Positions 1 to 7,657 are shown, counted from the stretch's first letter. The stretch is DNA of 8,969 bases from Flavobacterium sp. (GCA_030152225.1 JASLHL010000066.1:1-8969), one strand, 5' to 3'. Made by a program: numbers and translations. The notes: generated by a model from the letters alone, not told the origin.

Positions 1-1116
1 TAAACTATTATGTTGTTGTAACGCTTTTATATCTAATATTTGGTTTGCAAAGAAACTACTTTTTTCTGGATATTTCAAAATTAAAATCTCATAAGCTTGT
101 ATTGCTTTTTGATATTTTTTTTGCTCCAAATAAATTTTGGCTAAAGTCTCCGTCATCAAACTTGTATTCTCTTGTACTGATAATTCAATATTTATGGGGC
201 TTGCCGTTGCTTTTTTTGTTGGGATAATTTTAGGATTTGTTTCGATGAATTTATCAATCATGGCCTGTTTTTTTTCTAAACTTTCCTGAAATTTTTTTTC
301 ATCTTTTGTAATTATCTCCTTTTTTTGCTCTTCTTCTTGTGGAGAATCGTCGCTTTTTGTATTCGATTCTCTGAGAATTGGCTGTTGTTTGGACAATTGT
401 AACCACTCTTGAAAGGAGTATTTCTCGTCAGCCTCAAAAGCTAAAGGTTTGCCAATTTCCAACTTGTTTTCCAATATTTCAGTTGGGGAATCTGCGAGGG
501 TATTTTCGCGACGAACTTCGTCGTTTTGCTCTTCTTGTACGTGGTCAGCAACTACTTCCGACGAGGTTGCTGCTGTAAAAACAGAGGTGTCTGTTGTATT
601 AAGTGCTGTTGCTATGCTTGTTTCTGCCGAAGTTTCTACAGCAGGCTGTATCGCATCCTTCTGTTTTTGGCGTTCTTCGAAAGGAACTCTATCTTCTTTG
701 GTGATAGCATAAGCTACTTTAGAAATACTCTCAAGTAGCGAACTAATGTTTTGTTCTGGTTCTCTGTCTTTGGTGGCTACGACAACAGACTCTGGTTGTA
801 TTTCTTCTACTTCTTTTTCTACTTCTTCTAGCGCTAGAGGTCGGTAAGCGGTAAAATCATCTGACACAATAAAGTTAAACAAAATGTCACGGTCTAATGT
901 ATAAGCCGCTGTTTTTTTGAGCTCTTGATTGTATGAGGTACTTTCATTTGAATATAGTGCTTTGAGGTATAAGCTTCGGATGGCTTGTACATAGGGATAC
1001 TGTTCAAGGAGTTCTTTTAACTCTTGAATATCTGATCGTTTGATTTGAGATGGATCAGCTAAGTATGTATGTAGTGTGTTTATAGTCAAATTTTGGTTTT
1101 TAATATATTTTACCAT
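1..1116 (-). CDS. TPR-containing hypothetical protein, partial at C-terminus
   Basis: This reading frame is open for 372 codons from the ATG at 1116-1114 to the left edge without a stop. I translated it by reverse complement. I do not recognise a named family. There is no signal peptide or membrane segment, so it is probably cytosolic. Residues about 1-90 look globular and helical (LKELLEQYPYVQAIRSLYLKAL around 33-54). Residues about 95-230 are low-complexity and rich in Glu, Thr, Ser and Ala, probably disordered. A short SFQEWL segment lies at 234-239. Residues 319-352 form one good TPR: A326, Y329, A338, Y342 and P350 sit at the consensus positions 8, 11, 20, 24 and 32. The TPR and the short FFANQ segment after it suggest only a few codons are missing. 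The start overlaps the lptE stop by 7 bases, pointing to translational coupling. From memory, flavobacteria have a similar unnamed protein between lptE and secG; its function is unknown. Confidence 0.85.
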   Translation of the reverse strand, partial: MVKYIKNQNLTINTLHTYLADPSQIKRSDIQELKELLEQYPYVQAIRSLYLKALYSNESTSYNQELKKTAAYTLDRDILFNFIVSDDFTAYRPLALEEVEKEVEEIQPESVVVATKDREPEQNISSLLESISKVAYAITKEDRVPFEERQKQKDAIQPAVETSAETSIATALNTTDTSVFTAATSSEVVADHVQEEQNDEVRRENTLADSPTEILENKLEIGKPLAFEADEKYSFQEWLQLSKQQPILRESNTKSDDSPQEEEQKKEIITKDEKKFQESLEKKQAMIDKFIETNPKIIPTKKATASPINIELSVQENTSLMTETLAKIYLEQKKYQKAIQAYEILILKYPEKSSFFANQILDIKALQQHNSL

Positions 1117-1616
1117 TTAGCTAAAGACTCATTGAAGACATCTTGTGTAATGCGTTCAAAGATTTCGTCTAAAGCTGTACTTAATGTTCCTCCAACTAAT
1201 TGTGCATTAGCTTCATAGTCATGATAGAACGAAAAGCGCTTTTCAAAATCGTCTTCTGGATTTTTCTTGTTAATAAAGCGAACGTTAATGGCGATATACA
1301 AACGGTTTTGCGCAGCTCGCTGATCAGCTGTCGCTGTCATTGGACTGATTCTGTAATCGACAATTTCTCCTTCATAGATTAAATCTGCATCTGAGTTGGT
1401 CAGGGTTAAACTGGTTTGACCTTGAATTAAATCTTGTAATGCCAAGGTAAATGTACGTTCAATACCAGGTTCAACTAAAGGCGCATTATTCTGAAAATAA
1501 TTGACTTGGAATGAATCAGCATCAATTTTTCCTGTACCAGTAAAGTTATAATATTTACAGCTTTGTAAGCCTAAAGCTATAAAAAGAATTGCAATGATAG
1601 GGCTAAACTTCTTCAT
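1110..1616 (-). CDS. lptE: LptE family LPS-assembly lipoprotein
   Basis: The 168-residue product has a lipoprotein signal peptide: Lys2-Lys3, a hydrophobic core at 7-17, and a lipobox LQSC with the lipidated cysteine at C20. In the LPS transport pathway LptE is the outer-membrane lipoprotein that plugs the LptD barrel and helps place LPS in the outer leaflet. The mature part (KYYNFTGTGKI, then an FTLALQDLI helix, a YEGEIVDYRISPM strand and an RLYIAINVRF strand) matches the alternating strand/helix pattern of the Bacteroidota LptE family as I know it. The residues after C20 are KYYN, without the acidic run of the flavobacterial surface-export signal, which fits a periplasm-facing protein. The ATG directly follows the stop of the sigma-54 activator (TAAATG), and the TPR gene overlaps its 3' end, so it is embedded in an operon. 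No lptD is visible in the window. Confidence 0.85.
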   Translation of the reverse strand: MKKFSPIIAILFIALGLQSCKYYNFTGTGKIDADSFQVNYFQNNAPLVEPGIERTFTLALQDLIQGQTSLTLTNSDADLIYEGEIVDYRISPMTATADQRAAQNRLYIAINVRFINKKNPEDDFEKRFSFYHDYEANAQLVGGTLSTALDEIFERITQDVFNESLAKW

Positions 1617-2912
1617 TTATAAGTTGTATTGTTTAATCTTTCGATATAGCGTTCGTTCTGAAATACCCAATTCTTCGGCAGCCGCTTTTCTCTTTCCTTT
1701 ATTTCTGTCGAGGGCTTTTCGGATTAATTCTACCTCCTGTTCTTCTAGATTTAGTGGTTCGTCGTCTTCCACGGTTTCTGCGATAAGGTAATCCTCATCA
1801 TCGTCATCGTCATTAATAAGGGTTGGATGAAAAGTAGGATGATTGGGTTGACCTGGGTGTAAGTTGCTGTTCTCCAATTGTAAAATATCAGAAGGACTCG
1901 TTGGATAATCTACGGATTCGTTGGAGGTATTGCCATAAATACGCTGGATCAAATGCTGGTTACTTTCTTGTACTTGACCTTTGTCTTGTTTTAAAAGCTC
2001 TAGGGTTAGTTTTTTTAGATCCGTAATGTCATTGCGCATGTCAAAGAGAATTTTATATAGAATTTCTCGTTCTGTACTAAAGTCACTTTCTGCTTTTTTA
2101 CTGTGTATCACCGAAGGTAGTTGTCTATCGTGATTGGGTAAATACGATTGTAAAATAGGTAGCGTAATTTCTCGATTTGTTTCCAAAACGGAGATTTCTT
2201 CTGCCACATTTCGCAACTGTCTAATGTTTCCGTCCCAGCGATAGCGAATTAAGAAGTTAGCTGCATTAGCATCGAGGCGAACGGGAGGCATTTTGTATTT
2301 ATGAGCAAAATCCGAAGCGAATTTTCGGAATAGCAAGTGAATATCTTCTCCTCTTTCGCGAAGGGGAGGAAGGGTAATTTCAATGGTACTCAAACGATAG
2401 TAAAGGTCTTCTCTAAACTTGCCTTTGTGAATGGCTTCTATCATATTGACATTGGTTGCAGCAATAATTCGGATGTCTGTTTTTTGAACACGTGAGGAAC
2501 CTACTTTGATGAATTCGCCATTTTCTAAGATACGCAATAAACGCACTTGTGTGGTTAGGGGCAATTCTCCAACTTCATCTAAAAAAATAGTTCCGCCATT
2601 GGCCTCTTCAAAATATCCTTCACGTGTGCTAATAGCACCAGTGAAGGCTCCTTTTTCGTGGCCAAAAAGTTCACTGTCAATGGTTCCTTCTGGAATGGCC
2701 CCACAGTTTACGGCAATGTATTTGCCATGTTTGCGATGGGAAAGCGAATGGATGATTTTGGGAATACTTTCCTTTCCAACCCCACTTTCTCCCGTTACTA
2801 AAACAGAGATATCCGTTGGAGCAACCTGAACTGCTTTCTGGATGGCTCGGTTTAGCTTCGGATCATTTCCTATAATTTCAAATCGTTGTTTTATCGCTTG
2901 AACATTTTCCAT
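1617..2912 (-). CDS. Sigma-54-dependent transcriptional activator (AAA+ plus Fis-type HTH)
   Basis: The 431-residue protein is an enhancer-binding ATPase that would remodel sigma-54 RNA polymerase at -24/-12 promoters. It starts almost directly with the AAA+ domain (about 13-255). Visible motifs are Walker A GESGVGKE at 41-48, the sigma-54 contact loop GAFTGA at 88-93, Walker B IFLDE with D112-E113, sensor I ATN at 152-154, arginine-finger candidates R167 and R173 in FREDLYYRL, and a sensor II-like WDGNIRQLRN at 226-235, where Asp replaces the usual Pro. A Gln/Asn/Ser-rich linker (about 265-365) and an acidic patch (368-385, five consecutive Asp) lead to the Fis-type HTH at 390-431. There is no receiver, GAF or PAS domain, so activity must be controlled in trans or by expression. 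It lies 37 bases after miaB and abuts lptE. Its targets cannot be read from this window. Confidence 0.93.
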   Translation of the reverse strand: MENVQAIKQRFEIIGNDPKLNRAIQKAVQVAPTDISVLVTGESGVGKESIPKIIHSLSHRKHGKYIAVNCGAIPEGTIDSELFGHEKGAFTGAISTREGYFEEANGGTIFLDEVGELPLTTQVRLLRILENGEFIKVGSSRVQKTDIRIIAATNVNMIEAIHKGKFREDLYYRLSTIEITLPPLRERGEDIHLLFRKFASDFAHKYKMPPVRLDANAANFLIRYRWDGNIRQLRNVAEEISVLETNREITLPILQSYLPNHDRQLPSVIHSKKAESDFSTEREILYKILFDMRNDITDLKKLTLELLKQDKGQVQESNQHLIQRIYGNTSNESVDYPTSPSDILQLENSNLHPGQPNHPTFHPTLINDDDDDEDYLIAETVEDDEPLNLEEQEVELIRKALDRNKGKRKAAAEELGISERTLYRKIKQYNL

Positions 2913-2949
2913 GTAGTGAACTTTTTGATAGGGCTGTTTTTAACTGGGA

Positions 2950-4398
2950 TTACGCCTGCATAGGTGAATAACCAACGGCCTTGCCTATAAGCGTGGCAGA
3001 TGTACAATCTTCTACGTATACTTGGACGAAATCTCCCACTTTATAATTTTCTTTCGGAAATACAACCGTTGTGTTTTGTGAATTTCTACCGCTCCATTCT
3101 AAATCAGAACGCTTCGATGATTTCTCAATTAATACTTCAACTGTTTGTCCTACAAAACGCTTCGTACGCTCTAAACTGATCTTCCCTTGAACGGCAATGA
3201 TTTCGCTTAAACGGCGTTTTTTTATTTCTTCTGGAATGTCGTCCTCTAATTTACGCGCAGCAAGTGTACCTGGGCGTTCAGAATAAGCAAACATAAACCC
3301 AAAATCATAACGCACGTGTTCCATTAAGGAAAGTGTATCTTGGTGATCTTCTTCGGTTTCGGTTGGGAAACCCGTGATCATATCTTGTGAAAGCGAAATA
3401 TCGGGAATTAAAGCGTAGATTTTGTCTACCAATTCGATGTATTCTTCTCTTGTGTGTTGGCGATTCATCTCTTGTAAAATACGCGTACTACCCGATTGAA
3501 CAGGTAAGTGAATGTATTTACAGATATTTTCGTGACGCGCAATAACTTCAATCACTTCCATGTGCATATCCTGTGGATTTGACGTTGAAAAACGAAATCT
3601 CATTTTTGGAAATTTTGTTGCACATAGATCCAGAAGTTGAGCGAAGTCAACAGCTGTAGCTTTTTGAATTTCAGTTGCTTTGTCGAAGTCTTTTTTCAAA
3701 CCACCACCATACCAAAGGTAACTGTCTACGTTTTGTCCTAATAAGGTAATTTCCTTAAAGCCTCTTTCGTAAAGATCTTGAATTTCTGAAATAATACTGT
3801 GCGGTTCTCTACTGCGTTCGCGTCCTCGTGTAAATGGAACAACGCAGAACGTACACATATTATCACATCCTCTTGTAATCGATACGAAAGCCGTTACGCC
3901 ATTACTTTGCAAACGAACAGGTGAAATATCACCATAGGTTTCGTCTTTGGATAATATAACATTGATGGCATCGCGTCCTTCGTCTACTTCTTTGAGGAGA
4001 TTTGGTAAATCTTTGTATGCATCTGGACCAACGACCATGTCTACAATTTTTTCCTCTTCTAAGAATTTACTCTTTAAGCGTTCGGCCATACAACCCAAAA
4101 CCCCCACTTTCATGCCTGGGTTTTTTCTTTTGATGCGGTTGTATTGATCTAGGCGCTTGCGTACAGTTTGTTCGGCCTTATCACGAATCGAACAAGTGTT
4201 TACTAATACTAAATCAGCTTCTTCTAGATTATTGGTTGTATTGTATCCTGCGTCAGATAAAATGGAGGCAACAATCTCACTGTCAGAAAAGTTCATTTGA
4301 CATCCGTAGCTTTCAATAAAAAGCTTCTTTGTATTGTCTTTATTCTGTTCTAGCTGTAAGCTCGTTCCTTGTTTATTTTCGTCAATTACCTTTTCCAT
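2950..4398 (-). CDS. miaB: tRNA-2-methylthio-N6-dimethylallyladenosine synthase MiaB
   Basis: The 482-residue product is a radical-SAM methylthiotransferase that adds a methylthio group to i6A37 in tRNAs reading UNN codons. The N-terminal UPF0004-type domain (about 25-140) carries the auxiliary 4Fe-4S cysteines C33, C69 and C103. The radical-SAM core carries C178, C182 and C185 within TRGCDNMCTFC, followed by the family-typical VVPFTRGRERSR. Later core motifs include LLGQNVDSY (219-227), HLPVQSGS (297-304) and MITGFPTETEEDH (340-352). A TRAM RNA-binding domain covers about 412-475. Both cysteine triads and the typical MiaB signatures favour MiaB over MtaB or RimO. Residues 1-24 are a non-conserved, Gln/Asn/Lys-rich extension. 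It is the first gene of the minus-strand unit, about 34 bases downstream of a strong-looking flavobacterial -7 element. Confidence 0.96.
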   Translation of the reverse strand: MEKVIDENKQGTSLQLEQNKDNTKKLFIESYGCQMNFSDSEIVASILSDAGYNTTNNLEEADLVLVNTCSIRDKAEQTVRKRLDQYNRIKRKNPGMKVGVLGCMAERLKSKFLEEEKIVDMVVGPDAYKDLPNLLKEVDEGRDAINVILSKDETYGDISPVRLQSNGVTAFVSITRGCDNMCTFCVVPFTRGRERSREPHSIISEIQDLYERGFKEITLLGQNVDSYLWYGGGLKKDFDKATEIQKATAVDFAQLLDLCATKFPKMRFRFSTSNPQDMHMEVIEVIARHENICKYIHLPVQSGSTRILQEMNRQHTREEYIELVDKIYALIPDISLSQDMITGFPTETEEDHQDTLSLMEHVRYDFGFMFAYSERPGTLAARKLEDDIPEEIKKRRLSEIIAVQGKISLERTKRFVGQTVEVLIEKSSKRSDLEWSGRNSQNTTVVFPKENYKVGDFVQVYVEDCTSATLIGKAVGYSPMQA

Positions 4399-4432
4399 AT
4401 GATTATTTAAAAGGGAGTTTTATTTTAGAGTA

Positions 4433-4462
4433 CAAAGATAGTTTAATTTTATTTACTGACAA
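4433..4462 (-). promoter_or_regulatory. Predicted promoter for the miaB operon
   Basis: Read on the minus strand, TATCTTTG at 4440-4433 matches the Bacteroidota -7 consensus TAnnTTTG exactly. A TTG at 4462-4460 lies 19 bases upstream, as expected for the -33 element. Transcription would start around 4425-4428, giving a leader of roughly 27-30 bases before the miaB ATG at 4398. No clear Shine-Dalgarno sequence precedes the ATG, which is normal for this phylum. This is a motif match only. Confidence 0.7.
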
Positions 4463-4599
4463 GTTGACAGCTTTATATTTAAGACGCTCTTAGCTATTTT
4501 ATTGCCTTTCATCTTTCTAGTTCAAAACCGCTGTTTGAAAGGAAAAATAAATTGGCAAGGAGGAAAAACCGCTTGATTTGAATAGATAAGGGTTAATAC

Positions 4600-4643
4600 T
4601 GCGTTGACAATGCCCCGAGAATGCTTCGACAGTGCTTCGAGAA
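4600..4643 (+). repeat. Four tandem imperfect 11-base repeats, with an inverted copy downstream
   Basis: Four consecutive 11-base units are visible: TGCGTTGACAA (4600-4610), TGCCCCGAGAA (4611-4621), TGCTTCGACAG (4622-4632) and TGCTTCGAGAA (4633-4643). They differ from a working consensus TGCTTCGACAA by two, three, one and one bases. TTGTCGAAGGA at 4675-4685 is an inverted unit with one difference, and a weaker inverted unit abuts it at 4664-4674. CTTCGACA (4624-4631) can pair perfectly with TGTCGAAG (4676-4683), so the array could fold into a hairpin in RNA or extruded DNA. The function is unknown. It could be an intergenic repeat family, a protein-binding array, or a decayed longer palindrome. 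Confidence 0.65.
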
Positions 4644-4876
4644 AAGCCTGTTTTTACTAGCGAAACACGAAGGATTGTCGAAGGATACTTGAACCAGTGT
4701 TTTTGTAGGTATAGGCAAAGTATGGCATTCTTGTAGGTAAGAGGAAAGGAAAAGAGCTTAAGAATTAGGAGCTAGGGAAGGAGTATATAAGGAAAGAAGG
4801 AAGCGAATATGAGCGGTTTTTTTAGGGGAGTATTTGTTGAGATTTCTTTATTTAATGGTGTTTTGAATGTATAGCT

Positions 4877-4914
4877 AAAGTAAAATACACCCGAAGGTGC
4901 GCGTTAATTACTTT
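4877..4914 (+). other. Imperfect hairpin with a CGAA tetraloop
   Basis: An outer 7-bp stem (AAAGTAA at 4877-4883 with TTACTTT at 4908-4914) encloses an asymmetric internal loop and an inner CACC-CGAA-GGTG hairpin (4888-4899). A T-rich run follows (4912-4923, interrupted by one G and the base pairs of the stem). On the plus strand this resembles a weak terminator, but no plus-strand gene ends here. It may belong to a leader or small RNA, or it may be chance. Confidence 0.35.
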
Positions 4915-5008
4915 TGTTTTTTTACTTTTGAGCGAATTTCTTTTTATAGGAGGCGTTTGGTAAAAAAAGTTTTTTTTTGGTAATCAACGTTAAAAAAGTG
5001 TAGATTTT

Positions 5009-5032
5009 TTAAATCCTCCGAAAGGATTTTAA
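5009..5032 (+). other. Hairpin upstream of the topA promoter
   Basis: AAATCCT (5011-5017) pairs perfectly with AGGATTT (5023-5029) around a CCGAA loop, and TT/AA at 5009-5010 and 5031-5032 can extend the stem past one bulged T. It sits about 50 bases upstream of the topA -7 element. No T-tract follows on either strand, so a terminator is unlikely. A protein-binding palindrome acting on topA is possible but unsupported. Confidence 0.35.
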
Positions 5033-5083
5033 GAGAAAGTATGAATAATATCGGTTGAAGTGGAAATATTAAGAAAAAACACA

Positions 5084-5091
5084 TATTTTTG
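5084..5091 (+). promoter_or_regulatory. Predicted -7 element of the topA promoter
   Basis: TATTTTTG matches the Bacteroidota -7 consensus TAnnTTTG exactly, 19 bases before the topA ATG. Transcription would start around 5096, leaving a leader of about 15 bases with no Shine-Dalgarno sequence. The nearest upstream TTG (5055-5057) is 26 bases away, longer than the usual spacing, so the -33 element is weak or absent. An ATG at 5104 is out of frame and close to the predicted transcript end. Confidence 0.6.
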
Positions 5092-5110
5092 CTTCACAAA
5101 ACAATGAAGT

Positions 5111-7642
5111 ATGGCAAAGAATTTAGTGATCGTGGAGTCGCCTGCAAAGGCAAAAACAATAGAGAAATTTTTAGGAAAAGATTATCAGGTAGAATCGAGC
5201 TATGGGCACATTGCTGATTTGCCTGCTAAAGAGATAGGAGTAAATGTAGATGATAATTTCAAACCCAAATACGAGGTTTCGAGTGATAAAAAAGCAGTAG
5301 TAAAAAAGTTAAAGGATCTTTCTAAAACAGCAGAAACTGTTTGGTTGGCTTCCGATGAGGACCGCGAGGGAGAGGCTATTGCCTGGCATTTGGCGGAAGA
5401 ATTAAAGTTAGATCAAAATAAAACGAAACGCATTGTTTTTCATGAGATTACTAAATCAGCGATTTTAAAAGCCATTGAAAATCCCAGAGGAATTAATTAC
5501 AATTTAGTAAATGCACAACAAGCGAGACGTGTATTGGACCGTTTGGTAGGGTATGAATTATCGCCTGTGTTGTGGAAAAAAGTGAAAGGCGGATTGTCCG
5601 CAGGACGCGTACAGTCTGTTGCTGTTCGGCTGATTGTCGAAAGAGAAAAAGAAATCAACGAATTCAACGTAGAATCTTCTTATGTGATAACGGCAGAGTT
5701 TAAAACAGAAGAAGGAAAAGTAGTTAAAGCTCGCTTGTCGAAAAACTTTACAAGTGAACAAGAGGCGAAAGATTTTTTAAACCTTAATATAGGAGCGAAT
5801 TATGCCATTAAGGATTTAGAAACCAAACCTGCAAAGAAATCGCCAGCTGCTCCATTTACAACGTCAACGTTGCAACAGGAAGCTGCGCGAAAATTATATT
5901 ATTCAGTTGGGCAAACCATGATGTTAGCACAGCGTTTGTACGAAGAAGGATTTATTACCTACATGAGAACGGATAGTGTGAATCTATCTGAAGAGGCTAC
6001 TAAAGCCGCTGCTGCGGAGATCACAAAATCTTACGGTGCAGAATATGTACAATCGAGAAGTTATGTAACAAAAAGTAAAGGAGCTCAGGAAGCGCACGAG
6101 GCCATTCGACCAACGAATATGGCGCTACATGCTGTGCCTTTGGACAGAGACCAAGCCCGTCTATACGACTTGATCTGGAAGCGTACATTGGCTTCTCAAA
6201 TGAGTGATGCTAAATTAGAGCGAACCAATGTGAAAATTGGCGCTAATAAATACAATGACTTATTTGTTGCAACAGGAGAAGTGCTGTTATTCGATGGTTT
6301 CTTGAAAGTGTATTTAGAAGGTCACGATGATGAAGATGAAGAAGTAGAAGGTATTTTACCTCACCTAAGGGTTGGGGAACCGCTATTGTCTAATACTATG
6401 GTAGCAACACAACGCTTTAGCAAACCTGCTGCTCGTTATACGGAAGCTTCGTTAGTAAAAAAATTAGAAGAGCTGGGAATTGGTCGTCCATCTACCTATG
6501 CGCCAACAATCTCGACGATTATAGCGCGTAATTATGTGGAAAAAGGAACCACAGAAGGAAAAGAACGTCCTTATAAAGTAATGACCTTAGCGCAGGCTGC
6601 TGTTACAGAGAAGGTGCTTGTTGAAAAAACAGGGTCTGATAAAGGGAAAATGATACCAACAGATATTGGAATTATTGTGACCGACTTCTTAGTTAAGAAT
6701 TTCAAGACCATTTTAGATTATAATTTCACAGCAAAAGTAGAGGAAGACTTTGATGCAATTGCTGCAGGAGAAGAAGATTGGGCCAAGATGATGCGCGAGT
6801 TTTACGACCATTTTCATCCAACAGTAAAAGATGTAGAGGAAAATGCAGAGCGCGAATCAGGTGAGCGCATCTTGGGAACGGATCCAGCCTCCGGTAAACC
6901 CGTTTTGGTTCGCCTTGGGAAGTTTGGACCTATGGCACAGATTGGGGATGCAGAGGATGAAAACAAACAATTTGCAAGTTTAGCACCAGATCAAAATATT
7001 GGTACCATCTCCTTAGAAGAGGCGTTAAAGTTATTCTTGTTGCCTAAAATGTTAGGCGAGTACAATGGAGAAGAGGTTGAGGTTAACAATGGACGATTTG
7101 GCCCCTATGTGCGTGTGGGTAAAACGTTTATTTCACTTCCAAAAGGATTAGAACCATTGGATGTGTCCTATGAAACGGCATTAGGTTTTATTAAAGAAAA
7201 GGAAGAAGCAGATCGACCAATTGCTACCTATAAAGATTTACCCGTTCAAAAAGGAGTAGGGCGATTTGGTCCCTACCTAAAATGGAATGGAATTTTTATT
7301 AATGTTAATAAAAAATACGACTTTGACAATCTTTCGAATCAAGATGTAATTGAATTAATTGAAGATAAAATTCAAAAAGAAAAAGACAAGGTTATTCACG
7401 ATTGGACCGAAGAGGGAATTCGCGTAGAAAAAGCGAGATGGGGAAGATCTGTGATCTTAAAAGGTAAGGTTAAAATTGAGCTTTCTAAAGATGTCGATGC
7501 GCAAGCGTTAACCTTGGAGGAAGTAAAAGCGATGATTGAGGCAAAAACACCGGCTAAAAAGACTAAAGCGGCAACGAAAAAAACTGCCGCTAAAACTACT
7601 GCAAAGAAACCTGCAGCGAAGAAAACGACAACAAAGAAATAA
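5111..7642 (+). CDS. topA: DNA topoisomerase I (type IA)
   Basis: The 843-residue enzyme relaxes negative supercoils by transient single-strand cleavage. The Toprim domain (about 4-112) shows E9 in IVESPAKAKTIEKFLG and the metal-binding D82, D84 and E86 in SDEDREGEAIAWH. RVLDRLVGYELSP (140-152) and GLSAGRVQSVAVRLI (161-175) belong to the type IA core. The catalytic tyrosine is Y284 in FITYMRTDS, with R286 beside it. GIGRPSTYAPTI (456-467) is also characteristic. No cysteine occurs anywhere, so the zinc ribbons of the E. coli enzyme are absent. Instead the C-terminal part has TopA repeats with RFGPY-type cores (602-612, 659-679, 715-732, and a weaker one at 773-790). Residues 813-843 form a Lys/Ala/Thr tail resembling histone H1. 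The start MAKNLVIVESPAKA is canonical. It is the first gene of a unit with the arginase-fold gene 15 bases downstream. Confidence 0.98.
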   Translation: MAKNLVIVESPAKAKTIEKFLGKDYQVESSYGHIADLPAKEIGVNVDDNFKPKYEVSSDKKAVVKKLKDLSKTAETVWLASDEDREGEAIAWHLAEELKLDQNKTKRIVFHEITKSAILKAIENPRGINYNLVNAQQARRVLDRLVGYELSPVLWKKVKGGLSAGRVQSVAVRLIVEREKEINEFNVESSYVITAEFKTEEGKVVKARLSKNFTSEQEAKDFLNLNIGANYAIKDLETKPAKKSPAAPFTTSTLQQEAARKLYYSVGQTMMLAQRLYEEGFITYMRTDSVNLSEEATKAAAAEITKSYGAEYVQSRSYVTKSKGAQEAHEAIRPTNMALHAVPLDRDQARLYDLIWKRTLASQMSDAKLERTNVKIGANKYNDLFVATGEVLLFDGFLKVYLEGHDDEDEEVEGILPHLRVGEPLLSNTMVATQRFSKPAARYTEASLVKKLEELGIGRPSTYAPTISTIIARNYVEKGTTEGKERPYKVMTLAQAAVTEKVLVEKTGSDKGKMIPTDIGIIVTDFLVKNFKTILDYNFTAKVEEDFDAIAAGEEDWAKMMREFYDHFHPTVKDVEENAERESGERILGTDPASGKPVLVRLGKFGPMAQIGDAEDENKQFASLAPDQNIGTISLEEALKLFLLPKMLGEYNGEEVEVNNGRFGPYVRVGKTFISLPKGLEPLDVSYETALGFIKEKEEADRPIATYKDLPVQKGVGRFGPYLKWNGIFINVNKKYDFDNLSNQDVIELIEDKIQKEKDKVIHDWTEEGIRVEKARWGRSVILKGKVKIELSKDVDAQALTLEEVKAMIEAKTPAKKTKAATKKTAAKTTAKKPAAKKTTTKK

Positions 7643-7657
7643 TTGAATAGAGAAGGT

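Larger units (their letters stand above)
4399..5110. other. Divergent intergenic region between miaB and topA
   Basis: This 712-base stretch separates two divergent genes and holds no convincing protein or tRNA gene. It contains the two outward promoters near its ends, an array of 11-base repeats (4600-4643, inverted copy at 4675-4685), a purine-rich stretch at about 4737-4816, two hairpins (4877-4914 and 5009-5032), and two copies of TTACTTTTG (4908-4916 and 4922-4930). An inverted pair CCTTTCA/TGAAAGG lies at 4505-4511 and 4536-4542. The region is much longer than two promoters need, so an unannotated RNA or a decayed element is possible, but nothing seen proves either. Confidence 0.6.

Noticed and set aside
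378..738. Plus-strand ORFs of 66 to 87 codons
   Set aside because: They lie opposite the continuous 372-codon minus-strand frame and encode compositionally odd, family-less peptides; they are shadows.
4703..4739. Direct repeat TTGTAGGTA at 4703-4711 and 4731-4739
   Set aside because: Only two copies with no flanking similarity; not clearly above chance.
4524..4820. Nine-base AAAACCGCT at 4524-4532 and 4565-4573, with its reverse complement at 4812-4820
   Set aside because: One or two 9-base matches are expected by chance in a spacer this long, and the copies are irregularly spaced.
4809..4874. 21-codon ORF on the plus strand after a purine-rich stretch, starting MSGFFRGVF
   Set aside because: It is very short, has no promoter with both elements, and no recognisable family; such ORFs are expected by chance in 700 bases.
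4908..4930. Two TACTTTTG motifs as tandem promoters
   Set aside because: They match the -7 consensus, but no TTG lies at a suitable distance upstream and the region is T-rich, so I did not list them as promoters.
5558..5761. Minus-strand 67-codon ORF inside topA
   Set aside because: It is antisense to a highly conserved catalytic gene and has a Phe/Cys-rich shadow composition.
7643..7657. TTG start giving a five-residue longer arginase-fold protein
   Set aside because: An in-frame ATG lies five codons on and the extra residues (TTG codon, then NREG) resemble no conserved N-terminus; TTG starts are uncommon in this group.
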